Source: Candidatus Hermodarchaeota archaeon (lineage in GTDB: Archaea > Asgardarchaeota > Hermodarchaeia > Hermodarchaeales > Hermodarchaeaceae). Taken from it: a stretch of 52,849 nt of DNA. A model generated the notes under the pieces. The model was given only the letters and a program-made list of their open reading frames with translations. It did not search any database and was not told the origin of the DNA. The translations under genes were made by a program, and so were the position numbers. Positions 16,738 through 25,680 of the stretch are shown here, piece after piece; position 1 is the first letter of the stretch, and each line of letters begins with the position of its first letter. Location: positions 1 to 52,849 of the forward strand of contig JAEOTB010000032.1 of NCBI GenBank assembly GCA_016840065.1. The letters are read 5' to 3'.

Positions 16738-17571
16738 TTAAGATGCAGCTTTTGCTATATCGGCGAGAAGGTGGATTGTTTCACGTAGAGTGCGTAATCG
16801 CGTCACTTTGTTTGGTGCAGGATCGAGACCAATAAGTATCTGCATTTCTCGTTTTGTGATACGCACCCTAACATACGCCCAGTCCGCTTTTATTGTCTCT
16901 ACTCGATGATTAACCGCTTTTGCCATCATGGCCTCCCCCATTGAGGGACAAGTAAAGCGAAGGTACCATGTTCCGTCCATATCCTTCAGAATCTCCGCGT
17001 TAACTCCGTGCATCTGGACTAGGAATGTTATCAGAGGTTCAAGGGCAGGGCGTAAGACAGTATCTCCGTCGGGGTCTAAACTTACTATTTGGTGTTCTAG
17101 ATTGACAATGAAGATTCCATTTCCTACTCCAAAATACCAAACATTTTCCAGCGTATATGAATGAACCTTTGAACCGGTTTCCTTCTCAAGATAAGCAGCA
17201 AAGGATTCTAGTTTCAACTCAGACTCGCCTGTCTTTCGGATTAGACTCTGGAAATATCTTAGGGGATAACGCGGCTCAAGAGGATGGTTCCTCAACGCCC
17301 CAGACTGAAAATACGACTTGAGATTCCGAAGATGTACTTGGTAGCAGAAGGCAGGTAAATCGGATGTAGCAGCCCCTAATGCTATGAGAATATTCAGAAA
17401 GATACGGTCTGGGCAAAGAGGACGCAGCGTACATCGCATCCTATCTCTCATACACTGTTGGCATGTACCAGCCATCTTTGTTAAAACTTCACGGAGCATA
17501 AATCGCCCCATACTTACGTTCCCTAAAGCCTCGATTTCCTCGAAACGATCCTGGTACTTCAGATAAGTCAT
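16738..17571 (-). CDS. Uncharacterised protein with a four-cysteine cluster
   Basis: 277 residues from ATG 17571, which has GGTGA 5 bases upstream; the TTG at 17586 is less likely. Near residue 38 it holds C-x2-C-x6-C-x5-C (CQQCMRDRMRCTLRPLC), with several arginines between, a spacing that could bind an Fe-S cluster or zinc. The rest looks like a helical N-terminal region followed by an alpha/beta C-terminal half containing VWYFGVGNGIFIVNLEHQIV and RVETIKADWAYVRVRIT. I do not recognise the family. It is convergent with the membrane protein gene (51-base gap) and divergent from porG, with a 255-base gap between their starts. Confidence 0.7.
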   Translation of the reverse strand: MTYLKYQDRFEEIEALGNVSMGRFMLREVLTKMAGTCQQCMRDRMRCTLRPLCPDRIFLNILIALGAATSDLPAFCYQVHLRNLKSYFQSGALRNHPLEPRYPLRYFQSLIRKTGESELKLESFAAYLEKETGSKVHSYTLENVWYFGVGNGIFIVNLEHQIVSLDPDGDTVLRPALEPLITFLVQMHGVNAEILKDMDGTWYLRFTCPSMGEAMMAKAVNHRVETIKADWAYVRVRITKREMQILIGLDPAPNKVTRLRTLRETIHLLADIAKAAS

Positions 17572-17749
17572 GGGAGTCACCAACAACCACGTGTTATTTT
17601 GAACACGAATGCTAGCAGATCCTGTTTTGAATCCTAGTTGGTAGAACCGAACAAGGCGTTTGGAACTTCTAAAGCTTTCGGTTTCTAAATACTAAACAAA
17701 AGCGAAAAACAGGAATTGAATACAAAATATGGGATTTTGACTGAGGAGA

Positions 17750-17800
17750 GACTTTAATAAATACCAATAAATCAGTAGTTGCCTGCCCTAGCTATTAATA
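17750..17800 (+). promoter_or_regulatory. Promoter region of the porGDAB operon
   Basis: Two TATA-like elements are present in the 255-base divergent gap: TTTAATAAAT at 17753-17762 and ATTAATAAAG near 17794-17803. The first would start transcription near 17785, the second near 17822, close to the first ATG. Which one is used cannot be told from sequence. The remainder of the gap holds no ORF. Confidence 0.4.
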
Positions 17801-17841
17801 AAGTTCAAGAAAAACCCCTATAGCTAATGGAGAAACGTGAA

Positions 17842-18405
17842 ATGACATTACGAGAGTTCCGATTCCACGGAAGAGGAGGTCAAGGCGCATGGAGTGCGTC
17901 GATTTTGTTGGCTCGTGCCGCTATTGTTGAGGGAAAACATGCTCAGTCGTTTCCCTTCTTTGGCCCGGAGCGGAGCGGCGCGCCTGTTGAATCCTTCGCT
18001 CGAATAAGCGATGGCGAAATCGAGCTTCACTCGAAGGTCTATGAACCTGATTATGTGTTGGTGTTGGACCCTTCGCTGCTTGTGCAAGTTCCTGACTCGA
18101 TTAAAGATGGTGTTTCCAAGGAGACACTCCTCTTTGTGAATACACGGGAAGATGGAGCGACTATTGCAAAGCAACTCGGTTTTAAGGGACAGATTTGGAC
18201 TATTCCCGCAACGGATCTAGCGATGAAAACCTTAGGAAGACCCATCTCGAACACTGCTATGCTTGGTGCATTGATTCGCGCTACAGACATCATAAAACTC
18301 GATAGTTTGTACACCGAAGTACAAAATCAATTTGGGGAGCGAATCGGAGAAAAGAACGTTACTCTAATCAAACAAGCCTATGAAAAGGTGGAGAAACATG
18401 GCTAA
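17842..18405 (+). CDS. porG: 2-oxoacid (pyruvate):ferredoxin oxidoreductase, gamma subunit
   Basis: 187 residues. The N-terminal [19 protein letters not shown] is the hallmark of the gamma subunit (catalytic domain III), and [20 protein letters not shown] is the second signature. In the Por heterotetramer it helps bind coenzyme A and completes the site where the 2-oxoacid is oxidatively decarboxylated to acyl-CoA. The ATG at 17842 is supported by GGAG 9 bases upstream; the ATG at 17827 adds five residues and has no ribosome-binding site unless the transcript is leaderless. The last 8 bases overlap the delta-subunit gene. Order gamma-delta-alpha-beta is that of known archaeal and Thermotoga por operons. 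Confidence 0.93.
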   Translation: MTLREFRFHGRGGQGAWSASILLARAAIVEGKHAQSFPFFGPERSGAPVESFARISDGEIELHSKVYEPDYVLVLDPSLLVQVPDSIKDGVSKETLLFVNTREDGATIAKQLGFKGQIWTIPATDLAMKTLGRPISNTAMLGALIRATDIIKLDSLYTEVQNQFGERIGEKNVTLIKQAYEKVEKHG

Positions 18406-18673
18406 ACCAAAACCAAGCTACAAGGAGATCCCACCCGCAGCTGTCGCCTGGAAACCTGCAACTGATTACAAGACAGGTGACTGGCGAAGCAAACGACCAA
18501 TCAGAGACACCGAAAAATGCACAAGATGCCTGATTTGTTGGATTTTCTGCCCAGATGGTGCAATCAAATGGGACGGAAAAGACATCACCTTTAACCTCGA
18601 TTATTGCAAGGGCTGCGGCATCTGTGCCCACGAGTGCCCCGTTGAATGCATCAAAATGGAAACGGAGGAATGA
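18398..18673 (+). CDS. porD: 2-oxoacid:ferredoxin oxidoreductase, delta (2[4Fe-4S] ferredoxin) subunit
   Basis: 91 residues from ATG 18398, which has AGGTGGAG directly upstream; the in-frame ATG at 18380 is less likely. After a Por-delta-specific N-terminal extension come two ferredoxin motifs: [12 protein letters not shown] (about residues 46-57) and [12 protein letters not shown] (about 75-86), each with the C-x2-C-x2-C-x3-C-P arrangement for a [4Fe-4S] cluster. The subunit carries electrons from the beta subunit's cluster to soluble ferredoxin. It overlaps porG by 8 bases and is followed by porA after 6 bases, so the operon is translationally tight. Confidence 0.95.
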   Translation: MAKPKPSYKEIPPAAVAWKPATDYKTGDWRSKRPIRDTEKCTRCLICWIFCPDGAIKWDGKDITFNLDYCKGCGICAHECPVECIKMETEE

Positions 18674-18679
18674 GCAGAA

Positions 18680-19909
18680 ATGGTAGTGAGTAAACAGACC
18701 CTGATGGGTATAAACGGTGACGAAGCAGTCGCCTACGCTGCTAAACAAGCCCTCGTAGATGTCTGCGCTGTCTACCCAATAACTCCGCAGACGATTATTG
18801 TTGAGAAATATGCCGAGTTCGTGGCGGATGGCGAAGTACACACCGAGTTCGTACGGGTTGAATCAGAGCACAGTGCAATGAGTGCCTGTGTTGGTGCAGC
18901 AGCAGCCGGGGCGCGAACTTTTACTGCAAGCGCAGCTAACGGTATTGAACTTATGAATGAGGTAATATTTCTTGCCTCGTCCCTTCGTATGCCAATTGTT
19001 TTGGCGGTTGCTGATAGGTCACCCAGCGGCCCAATCAATATTCACTGTGATCAGACGGTTTCCCTCGCTCAAAGAGATACTGGCTGGATTATGATCTACT
19101 GTGAGAACGCACAGGAGGCATATGACACTACTCTGCAGGCATTCCGGATTGGAGAACACGCTGATGTGCAGCTTCCAGTAATGGTGATGCTCGATGGTTT
19201 TGTGTTGACACATACTCTGGAAAACGTGTATTTGCTAGAGGATAAAGTGGCACACAAGTTTGTGGGAACACGGATACCGATGGAAATCGAAATTGGGGGA
19301 CAGAAGATGCCCCTGAAGCTTGACCCGAAGACTCCACTAACATTCGGTCCCTTGGCTCTCTTTGACTATTATCTGGAGACAAAGATTCAACACCATGAAG
19401 CAATGGAGCGCGCACGTCCAGTGATATCAGAGATAAACGACGAGTGGGCAAAGCTGTCTGGTCGCAAGTATGGTGACGGTTTCCTTCAACCCTTTGAGGT
19501 TGATGACGCGGATGCTGTCATTGTTACCAGCGGTAGCACTGCAGGCACTGTTCGTTTCGTTGCCCGTCAGTTGCGCGCACAAGGCAAGAAAGTTGGATTA
19601 CTAAAGGTTCGAACCTTCCGCCCCTTCCCCTCGGAGAAGATTGCTGAAGCTCTAGAAGGAGTGCCGGCAGTGGGCGTTTTCGAGAGAACCCACTCCATTG
19701 GAAGCCTTGGTGGACCCCTCTTCAATGAGGTGCGCAGCGCCCTCTATGACCGCGACAAACGACCATCAGTACTGGGATACTATGGAGGTTTAGGAGGACG
19801 TGACCTTCACCAAGATTACTTTGAAACCATCTACAAGGAGCTCCTCAAAGTTAAGCAAACCGGCAAGGTACCACCTCGACCGGTCAAATACATTAGTCAC
19901 CGTGAGTAG
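18680..19909 (+). CDS. porA: 2-oxoacid (pyruvate):ferredoxin oxidoreductase, alpha subunit
   Basis: 409 residues, standard length. The N-terminal part contains GDEAVAYAAKQALVDVCAVYPITPQT, the alpha-subunit PYR domain block with the YPITP signature that contacts substrate and thiamine diphosphate. This is followed by VESEHSAMSACVGAAAAGAR, with the Glu that activates the cofactor. A C-terminal transketolase-like domain holds GSTAGTVRFVARQLRAQGK. The YPITP and S-GPI-N-H sequence favours pyruvate over indolepyruvate or 2-oxoglutarate, but 2-oxoisovalerate cannot be excluded. GAGG-AATGAG precedes the start. It links peptide and sugar breakdown to acetyl-CoA and reduced ferredoxin. Confidence 0.94.
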   Translation: MVVSKQTLMGINGDEAVAYAAKQALVDVCAVYPITPQTIIVEKYAEFVADGEVHTEFVRVESEHSAMSACVGAAAAGARTFTASAANGIELMNEVIFLASSLRMPIVLAVADRSPSGPINIHCDQTVSLAQRDTGWIMIYCENAQEAYDTTLQAFRIGEHADVQLPVMVMLDGFVLTHTLENVYLLEDKVAHKFVGTRIPMEIEIGGQKMPLKLDPKTPLTFGPLALFDYYLETKIQHHEAMERARPVISEINDEWAKLSGRKYGDGFLQPFEVDDADAVIVTSGSTAGTVRFVARQLRAQGKKVGLLKVRTFRPFPSEKIAEALEGVPAVGVFERTHSIGSLGGPLFNEVRSALYDRDKRPSVLGYYGGLGGRDLHQDYFETIYKELLKVKQTGKVPPRPVKYISHRE

Positions 19910-19921
19910 GAGAAAAGGAAA

Positions 19922-20902
19922 ATGACAACTGCAAAAACGAAATGGCGTCCAAAGATTAAGGAAATCGCAGAGCAGAAAGAATACTTCACTAGCGGACAAC
20001 GCCTCTGCGCAGGTTGCCCCGCAGGCACCGTAGCACGGCTAGTCATGCATGCCCTCCCCCGACCTGAGAACACAATAGTCTCCAATGCAACTGGCTGTCT
20101 TGAAGTAGCATCGACAATTTATCCATACACTGCATGGCGTGTTCCCTGGATGCATTCACTCTTCGAAAACGCCCCCGCTAATGCTTCTGGAATTGAAGCG
20201 GCCTATAAGGCCCGAATTCGCCGAGGACTCGAAAAAGAAATGCCCGACCTCCTTGTCTTTAGTGGCGACGGAAGCGGATTCGACATAGGGGTCCAAGCTG
20301 CCAGCGGTGCAATCGAACGCCGCCACAACTTCCTATACGTAATCTATGATAATGGTGCTTACAGTAACACTGGCATCCAGCGATCAGGCGCGACCCCCAT
20401 GTATGCGTGGTCAACAACCAGCGAGGTTGGTAAGGCTGAGCCTGGGAAGCCCGTTTGGCGGAAGCCCATTGCGTTAATCTATGCAGCTCATAACCCAGCT
20501 TTTGTTGCAACAGCGTCAATCTTTCATTGGAACGATTTCATGCAGAAAGTTCGGAAAGGAATGGAGGCTGAAGGACCAGCTGTCATTCATGTTATGGCAC
20601 CATGTCATCGCAGCTGGAGGTACAAAGAGGAGCTTGGAATGGAAATGTCGAAGCTAGCGGTTGAGACCTGCTATCATCCTCTTTGGGAGTATGATGGCGA
20701 GACACGCACATACATGTTATCCTCAGCGTCTAAAGTCATTGAAAAGAAGCCCGAAAGGAAGAAGCCCATTGAAGAATGGCTGGAACCACAAGGTCGATTC
20801 CGCCACCTATTCCGACCCAAGCGGCGAGACAAGCTCCTAAAGGAGTTCCAGAGGCGTACAGACGAAGATTGGGAACACATCCTCAGAATCACGAAACAAT
20901 AA
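19922..20902 (+). CDS. porB: 2-oxoacid (pyruvate):ferredoxin oxidoreductase, beta subunit
   Basis: 326 residues. The thiamine-diphosphate-binding signature is GDGSGFDIGVQAASGAIER followed by the paired YDNGAYSNTGIQRSGATP. Cysteines of the proximal [4Fe-4S] cluster are in LCAGCPAG and SNATGCLEV, with a further one in the CHRSW region. The C-terminal arginine/lysine-rich tail is usual. Together with alpha it forms the active site. A GGAG lies about 9 bases before the ATG, 12 bases after porA. The C-terminal tail marks the end of the operon; a separate TATA box serves tldD downstream. Confidence 0.94.
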   Translation: MTTAKTKWRPKIKEIAEQKEYFTSGQRLCAGCPAGTVARLVMHALPRPENTIVSNATGCLEVASTIYPYTAWRVPWMHSLFENAPANASGIEAAYKARIRRGLEKEMPDLLVFSGDGSGFDIGVQAASGAIERRHNFLYVIYDNGAYSNTGIQRSGATPMYAWSTTSEVGKAEPGKPVWRKPIALIYAAHNPAFVATASIFHWNDFMQKVRKGMEAEGPAVIHVMAPCHRSWRYKEELGMEMSKLAVETCYHPLWEYDGETRTYMLSSASKVIEKKPERKKPIEEWLEPQGRFRHLFRPKRRDKLLKEFQRRTDEDWEHILRITKQ

Positions 20903-20983
20903 GCTGCTCCCAAGGAATCAAAGAGAAAGGGAGAACCGAACGCTGAACCATTATCCTAGTGGATAGTAACAAATTGTGTGTGC

Positions 20984-20993
20984 GATTTATAAG
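20984..20993 (+). promoter_or_regulatory. TATA promoter of tldD
   Basis: GATTTATAAG is a good archaeal TATA box 55-64 bases before the ATG at 21048. The predicted leader of about 30 bases contains GAGGTG at 21031-21036, which is a strong ribosome-binding site. Confidence 0.55.
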
Positions 20994-21047
20994 GAATGAC
21001 TTCCTTCCGATTCGCTGTTAGGACATTACTGAGGTGTGTTCTAGTTA

Positions 21048-22472
21048 ATGATAGATAAATTACAAACTTGTGTAACCTCTGGTGAGAAGCTAGGTGCCCA
21101 ATTCGTTGAGGCGCGGTTCGACAATCTCACCTTACGAACGCTTAACCGTACAAATGATGTCTGGAAGGATATCATCTTGCGGTCCCGAGCAGGTGTTGGC
21201 ATCACTTGTTATCATGATGGCGTTTCTGGATATTCCTTTACAGCTAGTACCTCTAAAGGAGATTTGGAGGAGGCAGCGAAGCGTGCTTTCAAGATGGCGA
21301 AATCCGCTTCACCTGCAGCCTCGTTAAAATTAGATTTTGATCGACGACCAGCAATTAAAAGCAAAGCCTCTGACACCTTCAGAGTAAAGGTTCACCCCAG
21401 AACCAAAGACCTAGAGTACAAGACTCAGCTAGTGAACCGGGCTATCGAGGCGGCTCGAGGAACCGGAAAAGAAATCCAAACCGTAATCAGCGCATATGGG
21501 GAGTTGTACGGTCAGAAACTCCTCACGAATAGTGATGGAGCAACCCTAGACTGGGAATTCTTAGTAGTTGACTTGTACTGTCGCGTTACCTCCAAGACAG
21601 ACGATGGTAACTTGGTGAATGGTGTTGAGCGTGCAAACGGGACCAAAGGAATGGAACTGTTTAGTACGAAGGGGTCCACACCTGAGGATGTTGGCAGAGC
21701 CGCTGGCGCAAACGCAACAGAACAGCTCAAGGCGAAAGCCTGCCCAGCAGGTGAATTTCGAGCTTTGGTAGAAAACAGGCTAGCTGGAGTGTTAGCACAC
21801 GAATCCTTTGGACACCTGAGTGAGGCAGATTTTATCGTAACAGGTATGTCCCCAATCTCTGGAAAAATCGGCGAACGCCTCGGAACAGAGCACGCCACGA
21901 TCATTGATGGAGGAACCCCTGATATCGCAAAGTATGGTGGCTTGTGGATTCCCTATGATGATCAAGGTACTCCAGCTAGTGAAACAGTAGTTCTCGACAA
22001 AGGAATTCTCAAGCACTACCTACATAATCGAGGAACCGCCAAATACCTAAAATCGAAGCCAACAGGTAACAGCCGAGCAGTGCACTACGCCTTTGTGCCT
22101 ATTCCACGAATGACTAATACCTATTTCAAGGCAGGCGATTTGACTGAAGAAGAAGCACTGGAAAACCTCGGAACAGGCGTCTACGCTATCCAAACCGCAG
22201 GCGGCCAAGTACAAGGCGACGGTAGTTTCTTGTTTAAAGCCATTCGCGGCTACTGGGTTGAAGGCGGCGAAATAAAATACCCGCTCAGAGAGGTCTCCCT
22301 ATCAGGGAATATCCTAGAATTCCTCAATAAAGTCGAAGGGTGTACAAAGGACCTGTTGTTAATGGGCGGCTATTTTGGGGGATGCGGTAAAGAGGGACAA
22401 GCTCCACTGCCCTGTGGGCTAGGTGGTCCCAAGATGGTAGTCGCGGATGTTAGATTTGGAGGAAAAGCATAA
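21048..22472 (+). CDS. tldD: TldD-family metalloprotease subunit
   Basis: 474 residues, normal for TldD. The metal-binding HExxxH motif is intact in HESFGHLSEAD (about residue 250), with further family blocks MSPISGKIGERLG, DDQGTPASE and TAGGQVQGDGSF. TldD carries the catalytic zinc and pairs with TldE; the bacterial pair processes peptides such as microcin and CcdA, and archaeal pairs are thought to degrade peptides in the cytosol. It heads a run of same-strand genes, with tldE starting 18 bases downstream. GAGGTG lies 11 bases upstream of the ATG. Confidence 0.94.
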   Translation: MIDKLQTCVTSGEKLGAQFVEARFDNLTLRTLNRTNDVWKDIILRSRAGVGITCYHDGVSGYSFTASTSKGDLEEAAKRAFKMAKSASPAASLKLDFDRRPAIKSKASDTFRVKVHPRTKDLEYKTQLVNRAIEAARGTGKEIQTVISAYGELYGQKLLTNSDGATLDWEFLVVDLYCRVTSKTDDGNLVNGVERANGTKGMELFSTKGSTPEDVGRAAGANATEQLKAKACPAGEFRALVENRLAGVLAHESFGHLSEADFIVTGMSPISGKIGERLGTEHATIIDGGTPDIAKYGGLWIPYDDQGTPASETVVLDKGILKHYLHNRGTAKYLKSKPTGNSRAVHYAFVPIPRMTNTYFKAGDLTEEEALENLGTGVYAIQTAGGQVQGDGSFLFKAIRGYWVEGGEIKYPLREVSLSGNILEFLNKVEGCTKDLLLMGGYFGGCGKEGQAPLPCGLGGPKMVVADVRFGGKA

Positions 22473-22490
22473 TCCGATACGAGGTGGTTT

Positions 22491-23885
22491 ATGATGGAAT
22501 ATGAAAAACTCAAGGACACTTTACTAGCAGAGGTGGATTCGGGACTCAAGTTTGCCCGTTCACTAGATTCCACTGCAGAAGTAGAAATCTATCTACTCTT
22601 CCGAAACCAATCCAGTATTAAAATAAGTCAAGGAACAGTTGAGGCCAACGATGGAATTGTAGCAGGAACAGCAGTACGGGTAGCAAAAGACCAGTGCGTC
22701 AGTTTCTCTTCTTCAAGTGGAGTCTCAGCTGACCGAATTAAATTAAGCATACAGGAAGCGCTTTCAAGTTTGAAGGCCGTCTCTGTCAAGGATGAACGGT
22801 TTCAAGGGTTCCTAGACCCAATGCGACAGGGACGAGAGGGAGCTTTTTCGGCAGACATCCTGAGTGTGAGCACAGATGATTTGATTCGCGCTTCACAACA
22901 ATTAGCAAAGGACGCTACAAGTGCTGAAGAAAAAATCATGGCACAATCGGAATGTGGAGTTGACTGGGGCGGGTTTGCCATAGGAAATTCCCGAGGCGTT
23001 CAGAAAGCATCAACTTCTGCTTCAAACTATTGTCAAGTATATTCGATGGTTGTCAAAGGTGATGAGCGGAGAGCAGCATATACCTACGATGTTACTAGAG
23101 AACGATTGTTTGACACTAAGGGGTTAGGTGAGCAGGCTACTAAGGAGGCTATTAGCCTTCTCGGCGCAGAGAAGTTGGATATAACAGCAGAGATGCCTAC
23201 TCTTTGGGTTCCCAAAGCAGCCGCCTCCTATGTCTTGTCCAGTCTAGCCCAATCAGCGAACGGTCGAGCAGTTGTAGAAGGACTCTCCCCCATCTCAGAG
23301 CGCGTAGGAGAGAAAATCGCTGATAAGCAGTTCACAATACTTGATGATGGCCAAAATCCAGCGAGCCTTGGAACACAAGCTGTTGACCATGAGGGGCATC
23401 CACAAGGAAAAACACCGATAATCCAGAAAGGTGAACTCAAGAGCTTCTTATTCGATAGCTATTACTCTAGAGCCTTCAAAACAGATTCAACAGGTAATTG
23501 CTCAAGGGGTGGCGGACCATTTGGAGCGACCTTGCCCTTCGAATCATCACCAGGAATCTCCTCGACATCCCTCGAGGTTGCCCCAGGTAGCAAAAGTGAA
23601 GACAAGCTAATCACCTCAATTGATGGAAAAGCCGTAATGATTGTAGATATGCCAGCAGGCATCTTCCATAGTAGTGTAGCTACCGGCGAGTTTTCAGCGG
23701 TAGCAGCCAGTGTCTTCCTTATAGAGAATGGAGAGAAGATAGGTTCGATTAAACCAGTCGCTGTTTCAGGCAGCTTCTACAAAGGTTTCGAGCAGCTCCG
23801 CGAAGTGGGAAGCGACATTGAAAGAACCCCCTGGGGCGTAACAATTCCGAGCCTAGTCTTTGATGGGTTCACAATAGTCGGTTAA
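22491..23885 (+). CDS. tldE: TldE/PmbA-family protease subunit
   Basis: 464 residues. It is paralogous to TldD in fold but lacks HExxxH: the matching region reads SYVLSSLAQSANGRAVVEG, followed by the family blocks LSPISERVGEKIADKQF, DHEGHPQGKTPI and STGNCSRGG. TldE is the non-catalytic partner that completes the TldD active-site cavity. GAGGTGG precedes the first of two adjacent ATG codons. The 18-base gap to tldD and shared strand make an operon likely. Confidence 0.93.
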   Translation: MMEYEKLKDTLLAEVDSGLKFARSLDSTAEVEIYLLFRNQSSIKISQGTVEANDGIVAGTAVRVAKDQCVSFSSSSGVSADRIKLSIQEALSSLKAVSVKDERFQGFLDPMRQGREGAFSADILSVSTDDLIRASQQLAKDATSAEEKIMAQSECGVDWGGFAIGNSRGVQKASTSASNYCQVYSMVVKGDERRAAYTYDVTRERLFDTKGLGEQATKEAISLLGAEKLDITAEMPTLWVPKAAASYVLSSLAQSANGRAVVEGLSPISERVGEKIADKQFTILDDGQNPASLGTQAVDHEGHPQGKTPIIQKGELKSFLFDSYYSRAFKTDSTGNCSRGGGPFGATLPFESSPGISSTSLEVAPGSKSEDKLITSIDGKAVMIVDMPAGIFHSSVATGEFSAVAASVFLIENGEKIGSIKPVAVSGSFYKGFEQLREVGSDIERTPWGVTIPSLVFDGFTIVG

Positions 23886-23937
23886 GTGGACCAGAAGAGA
23901 GTAAACACAGGACGCAGAAACCTGTGGTAAGCGTAAA

Positions 23938-23947
23938 GCTTTATCGC
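23938..23947 (+). promoter_or_regulatory. Candidate TATA element of the PurM-like gene
   Basis: AAAGCTTTATCG, around 23935-23946, places initiation near 23965. That lies after the in-frame TTG at 23954, so translation from the ATG at 23987 is more likely. Weak evidence, based on position only. Confidence 0.35.
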
Positions 23948-23986
23948 TAGGTTTTGCTCCATCTCCTTAGCGGAGCAGAATATCTG

Positions 23987-25009
23987 ATGTCAGGTAAATT
24001 GAAGCATCTTGTGACAGAGATTCGCGACTATTGGGGTCTACGTCGTAAGCAACCCATTGGAAAACTTGTGACGATTCTTCGAAAGGAGGGGTTCCAGTGC
24101 CCGCATGTTCTCTCTGGGATTGGAGAGGACGCAGCAGCAATTGATCTTGGTGGCGATAACATCGTTTTACTTACCACCGATGCCATTGTACCTGAGCTAG
24201 CTTCATCAAACCCCTTTGTGGCTGGGTACGCTTCCATTCTTGTGAACGTGAATGACATTTACGCAGCTGGAGGTCGACCCATTGCAGCGATGGTTAATGT
24301 GGCTTTCTCCAAGATGGAGGTTGGTGCTCAGTTCATGCGAGGTATCTGCGAGGCAGGACAGAAGTTCCGCGTGGAAGTAGTTCGAGGTCACACCACACCA
24401 GATGCTACAGCCGATGCGGTGAGTGCCTCGATTTGTGGGGTCGTTCAGCGAAACTCCTACATCAGTGCTGGAGGCGCACAAACAGGGGATAACTTGGTTC
24501 TAGCAGTCGATTTAGAGGGACGGATTTCGCCAAATTACCCTCTAGGTTGGGATACGACAACACAGAAAGATACGGAGAAACTGCTACACCGATATGAAGT
24601 GATGAGGAGATTAGGGCAGCAGAGGCTTCTAAATGCTTCAAAGGATCTCAGTAATGGGGGTATCATCGGCACATCGCTATTGCTCCTTGAGTATGCTAGA
24701 AAGGGTGCCGTTATCGACTTGGCAGCGATTCCCTATCCTCAAGAGATTGAACTCAAGGACTGGCTAAAGATGTATATCTCGACTGGTTTTGTTGTTACAA
24801 CAATACCTAGAAGGACTGAAGCAGTTTTGGCAATGTTTCACGAACACGGATTCGCTGCTACCAGTATAGGTACAATCAATGACGATCAGAAGCTTCGACT
24901 AAAATTCGGGAGCGAAGAGGAGACCGTGTTTGATTTCACACGGGAATCCATCGTAGCTCCACCAAAACCACCCCAAATCCGCAGCCTTGATTCGGAGAGC
25001 CGCCGATAA
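23987..25009 (+). CDS. AIR synthase-related protein (PurM/ThiL/SelD/HypE superfamily)
   Basis: 340 residues from ATG 23987. The ATP-binding N-terminal half has GIGEDAAAIDLG, TTDAIVPE and VNVNDIYAAGGRPIAAM, the Mg-ATP and glycine-rich signatures of the superfamily. The C-terminal half has ASKDLSNGGIIGTSLLLLE, its second signature. Gly-Glu-Asp-Ala plus N-D-I-A-A-GG resembles methanogenesis-marker-2-like and sll0787-like members more than true PurM, but the reaction is unknown; such enzymes phosphorylate amide or selenide oxygens or sulfurs using ATP. GGAG lies 11 bases before the ATG. The longer TTG start at 23954 would begin before the predicted transcription start. It follows tldE by about 100 bases. 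Confidence 0.75.
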   Translation: MSGKLKHLVTEIRDYWGLRRKQPIGKLVTILRKEGFQCPHVLSGIGEDAAAIDLGGDNIVLLTTDAIVPELASSNPFVAGYASILVNVNDIYAAGGRPIAAMVNVAFSKMEVGAQFMRGICEAGQKFRVEVVRGHTTPDATADAVSASICGVVQRNSYISAGGAQTGDNLVLAVDLEGRISPNYPLGWDTTTQKDTEKLLHRYEVMRRLGQQRLLNASKDLSNGGIIGTSLLLLEYARKGAVIDLAAIPYPQEIELKDWLKMYISTGFVVTTIPRRTEAVLAMFHEHGFAATSIGTINDDQKLRLKFGSEEETVFDFTRESIVAPPKPPQIRSLDSESRR

Positions 25010-25044
25010 TCTTGGTTCTCAACATTGGTTCACGATTCTCTAGG

Positions 25045-25056
25045 CTTAAAATAGGA
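25045..25056 (+). promoter_or_regulatory. Candidate TATA element of the coiled-coil/winged-helix gene
   Basis: GGCTTAAAATAG lies 34-45 bases before the ATG at 25090. The short leader would contain AAAGGTGA, the ribosome-binding site. Confidence 0.4.
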
Positions 25057-25089
25057 GATGTTTCTTAATATGATAGAAAGGTGAACCAA

Positions 25090-25635
25090 ATGGCTGACCG
25101 AGATTACACTTCTGAGGCTTCAACCCTCGCTTCGAATCTAAAGAGTCTAATCAAAGATATTGTGGCTGATCTTCAAGCTAAGGATGAAACCATTGAACAG
25201 TTAAAGATAACAATAGAACAGCATAAAGCCACAATCGAAGAGCTGAAAGGGGCGACATCCAGTGTTGATGAGCTGAGGAGCAAGAATAAGGCTCTCCAAG
25301 AAGACCTTGATGGTATCCGAGAGCAGCTGGAGAAGATGTCTGCCACCTACCGAGAACTTGTATCGGTGGAGGAGGGCATAGAAATTCCCGTTCAGGAGCT
25401 GCTTGCATTGTATCTATCCCTCCTAGAGGAAGTTTTTGGAGCACAACCACACGCGAAAGCGTTGTTCATGTTGCATGGTCAAAAAGCAGAGATGAGTCGA
25501 ACTGATATAGTTAAAGCAGCGGGTCATGAGGCTGCGGCGATACGGAAGGCCCTTGGAGACCTGGCACGGGCTGGCCTTATCGAATACGATGTGGAAAGAG
25601 ATACAGCTCGATTAGTTAAGCGGATATATCGCTAA
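25090..25635 (+). CDS. Coiled-coil protein with C-terminal winged-helix-like domain
   Basis: 181 residues from ATG 25090, with AGGTGA four bases upstream; the GTG in that site at 25081 is a false start. Residues about 10-95 form heptad-patterned coiled coil, for example EQLKITIEQHKATIEELK and NKALQEDLDGIREQLEK. After a hinge with EEGIEIPVQELLALYLSLLEEV comes a winged-helix-like region (about 115-178). It includes MSRTDIVKAAGHEAAAIRKAL as the putative recognition region and LARAGLIEYDVERDTARLV as the wing. This suggests a DNA-binding or scaffold protein that dimerises by the coiled coil. No sensor or ligand domain is seen. Neighbours are peptidases; it could regulate them, which is speculation. 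Confidence 0.75.
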   Translation: MADRDYTSEASTLASNLKSLIKDIVADLQAKDETIEQLKITIEQHKATIEELKGATSSVDELRSKNKALQEDLDGIREQLEKMSATYRELVSVEEGIEIPVQELLALYLSLLEEVFGAQPHAKALFMLHGQKAEMSRTDIVKAAGHEAAAIRKALGDLARAGLIEYDVERDTARLVKRIYR

Positions 25636-25680
25636 CTGGCTTTTCGTTTACGAAGGAAAGACACTACTGCTTAAACTAGG

